The notes under the pieces: model-generated
Told to the model about the DNA's origin: nothing
Databases searched by the model: none
The model's input: only the letters and a program-made list of their open reading frames with translations
In this document: positions 43,759-46,743 of the stretch, one piece after another
How the letters are laid out: every line of letters begins with the position of its first letter
Position numbering within the stretch: position 1 is the first letter of the stretch
Position numbers and translations under genes: made by a program
NCBI GenBank assembly: GCA_017471365.1
Contig: JAFUUC010000076.1
Location: 1-46,743 of the forward strand
Origin: a bacterium
Lineage (GTDB): Bacteria > Cyanobacteriota > Vampirovibrionia > Gastranaerophilales > Gastranaerophilaceae
Length of the DNA: 46,743 bases
Reading direction: 5' to 3'

Positions 43759-45327
43759 TTAAACTCTTGCTGCTACTGCGACATTTGTTAATACAAAAGA
43801 AAACTCGCTACCTTTATTCATTTTGCTCTCAACCCAAATTTTTCCACCGTGAGCCTCAACAATCTGCCTCGATAAATATAAACCCAATCCGGTACCAGTA
43901 GAGCGTTTTTTGCTTGTTCCTTGGGAAAATCTTTTAAATAAATGTGGAATATCTTCTCGAGGAATACCATTGCCACTATCAACAACCGAAAATATAAAAT
44001 CACCATTCTGTGATTTTACATATACATCAATTGCTCCATCTTTATTTGTATAATTAACAGCATTACCGCATAAATTCATGATTACACGCTTAATTTCCGC
44101 CCTATCAGCATCAATTAAAAGTTCTTCGTCCAAATCGCCATGAAGAGTAAAATTAATATTCTTTTTTTGCGAGAGTGGTTCAAGTTCACTATAACACTGT
44201 TTAATCAAATCGTTTACGTTAAATACAGTTTTACAGAGATTTAATTTCCCGCTCTCAAATCTATAAACTTCGAGCAAAGCATTTACAAGCCCAAGCAAAT
44301 CCTCGTTACTTTGAAGCATAGTTGAAAGCAGAATTTTTTGCTGTTCTGATATATCACCAAGTGAGCCATCAAGGAAAAATTTTAAAGTCTGAATAGCAGC
44401 AAGAAGGGGAGTTCGCAAATCGTGTGTCAAAGTTGCAATAAAATCATCTCGCAAACGCTCTGTTTCTTTTTGGACACTACAATTTCTTATAACACCCACA
44501 AATTTTTCACCGGTATCATCTCCTGATAAAGAAGCAAAATTAATTTCAACAGGAATTGATTCACCATTAAGCGAATTTCTTATATACAAATCTCTAACAA
44601 GAAATTCAGAATTGTCCGATGAAAGTCCAAGAATAGTATTATTCACACCGGATCTATTCAAATCTGGATTATCAGAATATGCAATTTCTTGAATCTTCAT
44701 ATCCTTCAAAGCTGAAGCAGACAGCCCAACCATATTTTCACAAGCAGGATTAACCTCCTCAATATTACCTTGTGAATCAATAATTATAATTCCGTCCGCA
44801 CAATAGTTTATAATTCCTGATAACTTTTTATTCGCAAGAATAAGCTCTGAAGTTCGCTGAGCAACAAGATCTTCTAAGTTTTCGGAATATCTTTTAAGCT
44901 CAGACTTTGCCTGCTCAAGCTCAGAAATTTTTTGCCTTAAATCAGCAAGAAGATGACTTCTTTCAATTCCATTTTTTATATTTATTATTAAATCGTCATT
45001 ATCCCAAGGTTTCTCTATATATTTATAAACACCAATTTCATTAATTGTTTTTATCGCATTTTCTTTATCAGCGTAAGCTGTCAGCAAAATCATACTAATT
45101 TCAGGATGAAGTTTTTTTGCCTCACGAAGAAACTCCAGACCATTCATCTCCGGCATTAAAAAATCGGAAATAATCAGATCAGGAGCTTCAATTTTGAGAT
45201 ATTCTACGGCTTCAAGGGGATTATTGTAAATAACCACATCCTTGAAACCTTCAACTTTCATTAAGGTAGCAAAAGTTGAAGTTAACAATTTGTCATCATC
45301 AACATATAATATCTTCCCTAAACTCAT
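43759..45327 (-). CDS. REC-PAS-histidine kinase
   Basis: A 522-residue kinase with an unusual order. An N-terminal receiver (phosphoacceptor Asp55 in LIISDFLMPEMNG, Lys in YIEKPW) is followed by a coiled coil and a PAS sensor (about 175-285). A HisKA dimerisation domain has the phospho-His302 in LTHDLRTPL. The HATPase holds N- and G-boxes (MNLCGNAVNY, DSGNGI, GTGLGLYLS). No transmembrane segment is present, so it is cytoplasmic. The second in-frame ATG (45327) is chosen because TATTAT ends six bases upstream, the spacing seen at other leaderless genes; ATG at 45333 is the alternative. Confidence 0.9.
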   Translation of the reverse strand: MSLGKILYVDDDKLLTSTFATLMKVEGFKDVVIYNNPLEAVEYLKIEAPDLIISDFLMPEMNGLEFLREAKKLHPEISMILLTAYADKENAIKTINEIGVYKYIEKPWDNDDLIINIKNGIERSHLLADLRQKISELEQAKSELKRYSENLEDLVAQRTSELILANKKLSGIINYCADGIIIIDSQGNIEEVNPACENMVGLSASALKDMKIQEIAYSDNPDLNRSGVNNTILGLSSDNSEFLVRDLYIRNSLNGESIPVEINFASLSGDDTGEKFVGVIRNCSVQKETERLRDDFIATLTHDLRTPLLAAIQTLKFFLDGSLGDISEQQKILLSTMLQSNEDLLGLVNALLEVYRFESGKLNLCKTVFNVNDLIKQCYSELEPLSQKKNINFTLHGDLDEELLIDADRAEIKRVIMNLCGNAVNYTNKDGAIDVYVKSQNGDFIFSVVDSGNGIPREDIPHLFKRFSQGTSKKRSTGTGLGLYLSRQIVEAHGGKIWVESKMNKGSEFSFVLTNVAVAARV

Positions 45328-45333
45328 ACCCAT

Positions 45334-45339
45334 ATAATA
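45334..45339 (-). promoter_or_regulatory. -10 box of the kinase operon
   Basis: TATTAT on the minus strand ends six bases before the ATG at 45327, matching the -10-N6-ATG layout seen elsewhere in the window. The match to the consensus is one base short. Confidence 0.45.
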
Positions 45340-45388
45340 GAGTATTTTTAATTTTTAGACAAATTGTTTACAAAATTGCAATAATAAC

Positions 45389-45901
45389 TTAACTTTCATA
45401 AGTTTGGTGACTGTATTCCCTTTCACCAAGCTCTTTATCAAGCAAGTACAACGAAGCTTTTTCTGAGCCAAAAGCTTTAAATTTTGACAGGACTTTTAAA
45501 ACAGAAGATTCTTCTTCTATCTGTTCATTAAGATACCAGTCAATAAAATTCCTCGTAGCTAAATCGCACTCATCTTCAGTCAAATAAGCAACGCAATCAA
45601 TTGAAGACGTAATCATACGTTCGTGTTCGTAAATTTTTTCGCAAACTTCAACCGGACCTGAATACTCCTCATTATCGATTTGGATAGGCTTTAAAACAAC
45701 TTTTGCTTTGCGATCAAGAATGTACTTGTATAATATCATCGCGTGGTCAATTTCTTCGCGAGATTGCACCTCAGTCCAATGAGCAAAACCGTACAAACCA
45801 ATATCAGCCAAATAAGCAGACATCGCAAGATATATATACGCGGAACCCAATTCTTTGTTAATTTGTTCATTCAAAATTTCCCTTACTTTATCATTGATCA
45901 T
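45389..45901 (-). CDS. ftnA: Bacterial non-haem ferritin
   Basis: A 170-residue four-helix-bundle iron-storage protein. Ferroxidase-site residues are visible: Glu17 in EQINKELGSAYIYL, Glu50 and His53 in SREEIDHAM, then Glu near 94 in YEHERMI and Glu/Gln near 127 in NEQIEEES. It oxidises and stores iron in a 24-subunit shell. ATG at 45901 is chosen because AAGGAGG lies 6 bases upstream; the in-frame upstream start has no such site. It is 62 bp downstream of the XRE regulator. Confidence 0.93.
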   Translation of the reverse strand: MINDKVREILNEQINKELGSAYIYLAMSAYLADIGLYGFAHWTEVQSREEIDHAMILYKYILDRKAKVVLKPIQIDNEEYSGPVEVCEKIYEHERMITSSIDCVAYLTEDECDLATRNFIDWYLNEQIEEESSVLKVLSKFKAFGSEKASLYLLDKELGEREYSHQTYES

Positions 45902-45963
45902 AAAAAACCTCCTTATACGGGGATGATAAAGCAGAGTAAAATAAAAGACATTAGTCAAAAAGG

Positions 45964-46188
45964 CTAAGCACCAAGACGAATTTCATCAATGTCTATATAA
46001 ATTCTGTAACCTAAAATTTTACAAATCATTTTCATTTCAGTGTAACGTAAAGACTCTTTAGCAATCTTATGAGAAATCAAACTTTGCGAATAATTTTTCC
46101 CGCTAAGTTCAGTCATTCTGCGAGCAAGCTCAGTTATAGTCATACATCGCGACCCGAGCATAATCTTCACTTCTTCACGTACATTCAT
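45964..46188 (-). CDS. Small XRE/Cro-type helix-turn-helix regulator
   Basis: A 74-residue protein that is almost only a DNA-binding domain. The helix-turn-helix is MTITELARRMTELSGKNYSQ-SLISHKIA followed by a YTEMKMICKILGYRIYI wing-like end. ATG at 46188 is preferred to an upstream ATG at 46215 because TATAAT ends exactly six bases before it, so the mRNA is probably leaderless. It is divergent from a prepilin gene across 111 bp that holds several inverted repeats, candidate operators. It could control the prepilin, itself or the ferritin gene downstream. Confidence 0.75.
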   Translation of the reverse strand: MNVREEVKIMLGSRCMTITELARRMTELSGKNYSQSLISHKIAKESLRYTEMKMICKILGYRIYIDIDEIRLGA

Positions 46189-46194
46189 AATGCC

Positions 46195-46200
46195 ATTATA
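46195..46200 (-). promoter_or_regulatory. Leaderless promoter of the XRE gene
   Basis: TATAAT on the minus strand, followed by GGCATT and the ATG at 46188 (N6 spacing). A TTCATA 17 bases upstream may be the -35. Confidence 0.6.
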
Positions 46201-46208
46201 CATTCCTA

Positions 46209-46254
46209 TTGACACTATATGAAAATATATGTATATTCATGTATTATGTTCATG
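46209..46254 (+). promoter_or_regulatory. Promoter of the terminal prepilin with overlapping inverted repeats
   Basis: TTGACA (46209-46214), a 17-bp spacer and TATATT (46232-46237) give a near-perfect promoter. An imperfect palindrome ATGAAAATATATGTATATTCAT (46219-46240) covers the spacer and -10. CATG-N9-CATG (46238-46254) covers the start site. Both could be operators for the divergent XRE protein. More TATAAT boxes follow at 46264 and 46273. Confidence 0.65.
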
Positions 46255-46299
46255 ATATATGATTATAATTTATATAATGTAAAGAAAAGGAGAGAAAAT

Positions 46300-46743
46300 A
46301 TGACAAAATTTAGAAAAGGTTTTACTTTAGCCGAAATATTGATCACCCTTGCAATCATCGGCGTAGTCGCTGCATTAACTTTGCCAACACTGATTGCAAA
46401 AGTGAACGAAAAATTTGATCAAAATCAAATTAAAGTTACTCGTGCAAAGTTATTCCAGGGTATCAAAATGCTCGATCTGCACGGCGGAGTAAACAATACT
46501 TATTCTTCTACTGCTGAATTTGTGGAAGAATTATCTAAATACATGAAGATTACAAAGATCTGTGACGGTAGTACAACTTCATTTAGTGAATGTATTCCGT
46601 ACAGCGAGATAAAATATTTAGAAGATGAAGAAGAAAAAACTATAGAAGTTACAAAAATTGATGCAGCAGAAATGCTAAGTTTGGATAAGGTAGAGAATGC
46701 TGAATTTATGTCACCGGTAGCATTGGTATTGGGTGACGGGACA
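46300..46743 (+). CDS. Type IV prepilin-like protein, partial
   Basis: The first 148 codons run off the window end. A prepilin signal has G7-F8 at the cleavage site, Glu at mature position 5 (E12) and a helix continuing LITLAIIGVVAALTLPTL. The mature part then has the spacing VNEKFDQNQIKVTRAKLFQGIKML common in Melainabacteria-type pseudopilins. A pair of cysteines (KICDGSTTSFSEC) could form a short disulfide loop. AAGGAG lies about 7 bases before the ATG. It lacks S74 features so far. Confidence 0.85.
   Translation, partial: MTKFRKGFTLAEILITLAIIGVVAALTLPTLIAKVNEKFDQNQIKVTRAKLFQGIKMLDLHGGVNNTYSSTAEFVEELSKYMKITKICDGSTTSFSECIPYSEIKYLEDEEEKTIEVTKIDAAEMLSLDKVENAEFMSPVALVLGDGT

Noticed and set aside
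46189-46215. A longer XRE protein starting at 46215
   Set aside because: The extra nine codons run through the TATAAT promoter that ends six bases before the ATG at 46188, the spacing seen at other leaderless genes in the window.

Overview
The window is visibly AT-rich and densely coded on both strands, with mostly short intergenic gaps. The gene content suggests a Gram-negative, flagellated or formerly flagellated gut-type bacterium. My best guess is a non-photosynthetic cyanobacterial relative of the Vampirovibrionia / Melainabacteria type (Gastranaerophilales-like). The four-domain, cyanobacterial-style ribosomal protein S1, the flagellar genes and the abundance of prepilin-like proteins fit this. 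It is an inference without a database search.

Layout. 1-479: repeat-dense non-coding segment (palindromes and a 70-bp direct repeat). 476-1172: HepT/MntA-type toxin-antitoxin pair. 1250-3841: two convergent flavoprotein oxidoreductases. 3889-7326: a small ORF, an orphan sugar-ABC permease, phosphoglucomutase/phosphomannomutase, rsfS and rpiB. 7450-9587: flagellar fliJ, fliK and an flgE/F/G-like gene. 9740-13578: ribosomal protein S1 and valS. 13687-20971: three large prepilin-like proteins that carry tail-spike-type repeats and a C-terminal S74 chaperone domain, flanking metK. 21123-27977: MFS exporter, typA, dnaX, LD-carboxypeptidase and a tandem universal stress protein. 28093-32950: tight operon of sigma factor, gcvPB, CoA-dehydratase-activase-like protein, membrane protein and miaA. 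32940-37303: yhcH, a Cys-rich giant prepilin, the transketolase N-subunit and a TagA/WecG glycosyltransferase. 37349-41740: two exported proteins of unknown function, tRNA-Leu(CAA), ftsZ, nadK and a GIY-YIG protein. 41737-46188: exported coiled-coil protein, LuxR-type response regulator, REC-PAS-histidine kinase, ferritin and an XRE-type regulator. 46300-end: start of another prepilin.

Two themes stand out. First, a family of chimeric proteins joins a type IV prepilin N-terminus to phage-tail-spike-like repeats and an S74 intramolecular chaperone domain. Three copies surround metK, and two further non-S74 prepilins lie in the same window. Together they suggest a surface system that displays self-processing, probably trimeric fibre tips from a pilus-type anchor. 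Second, many first genes of transcription units lack a Shine-Dalgarno sequence and instead have a -10 box exactly six bases before the start codon (TATAAT-N6-ATG). This implies leaderless mRNAs, whereas internal operon genes usually carry normal ribosome binding sites. This architecture also corrects several start codons; the starts used here are the ones it supports.
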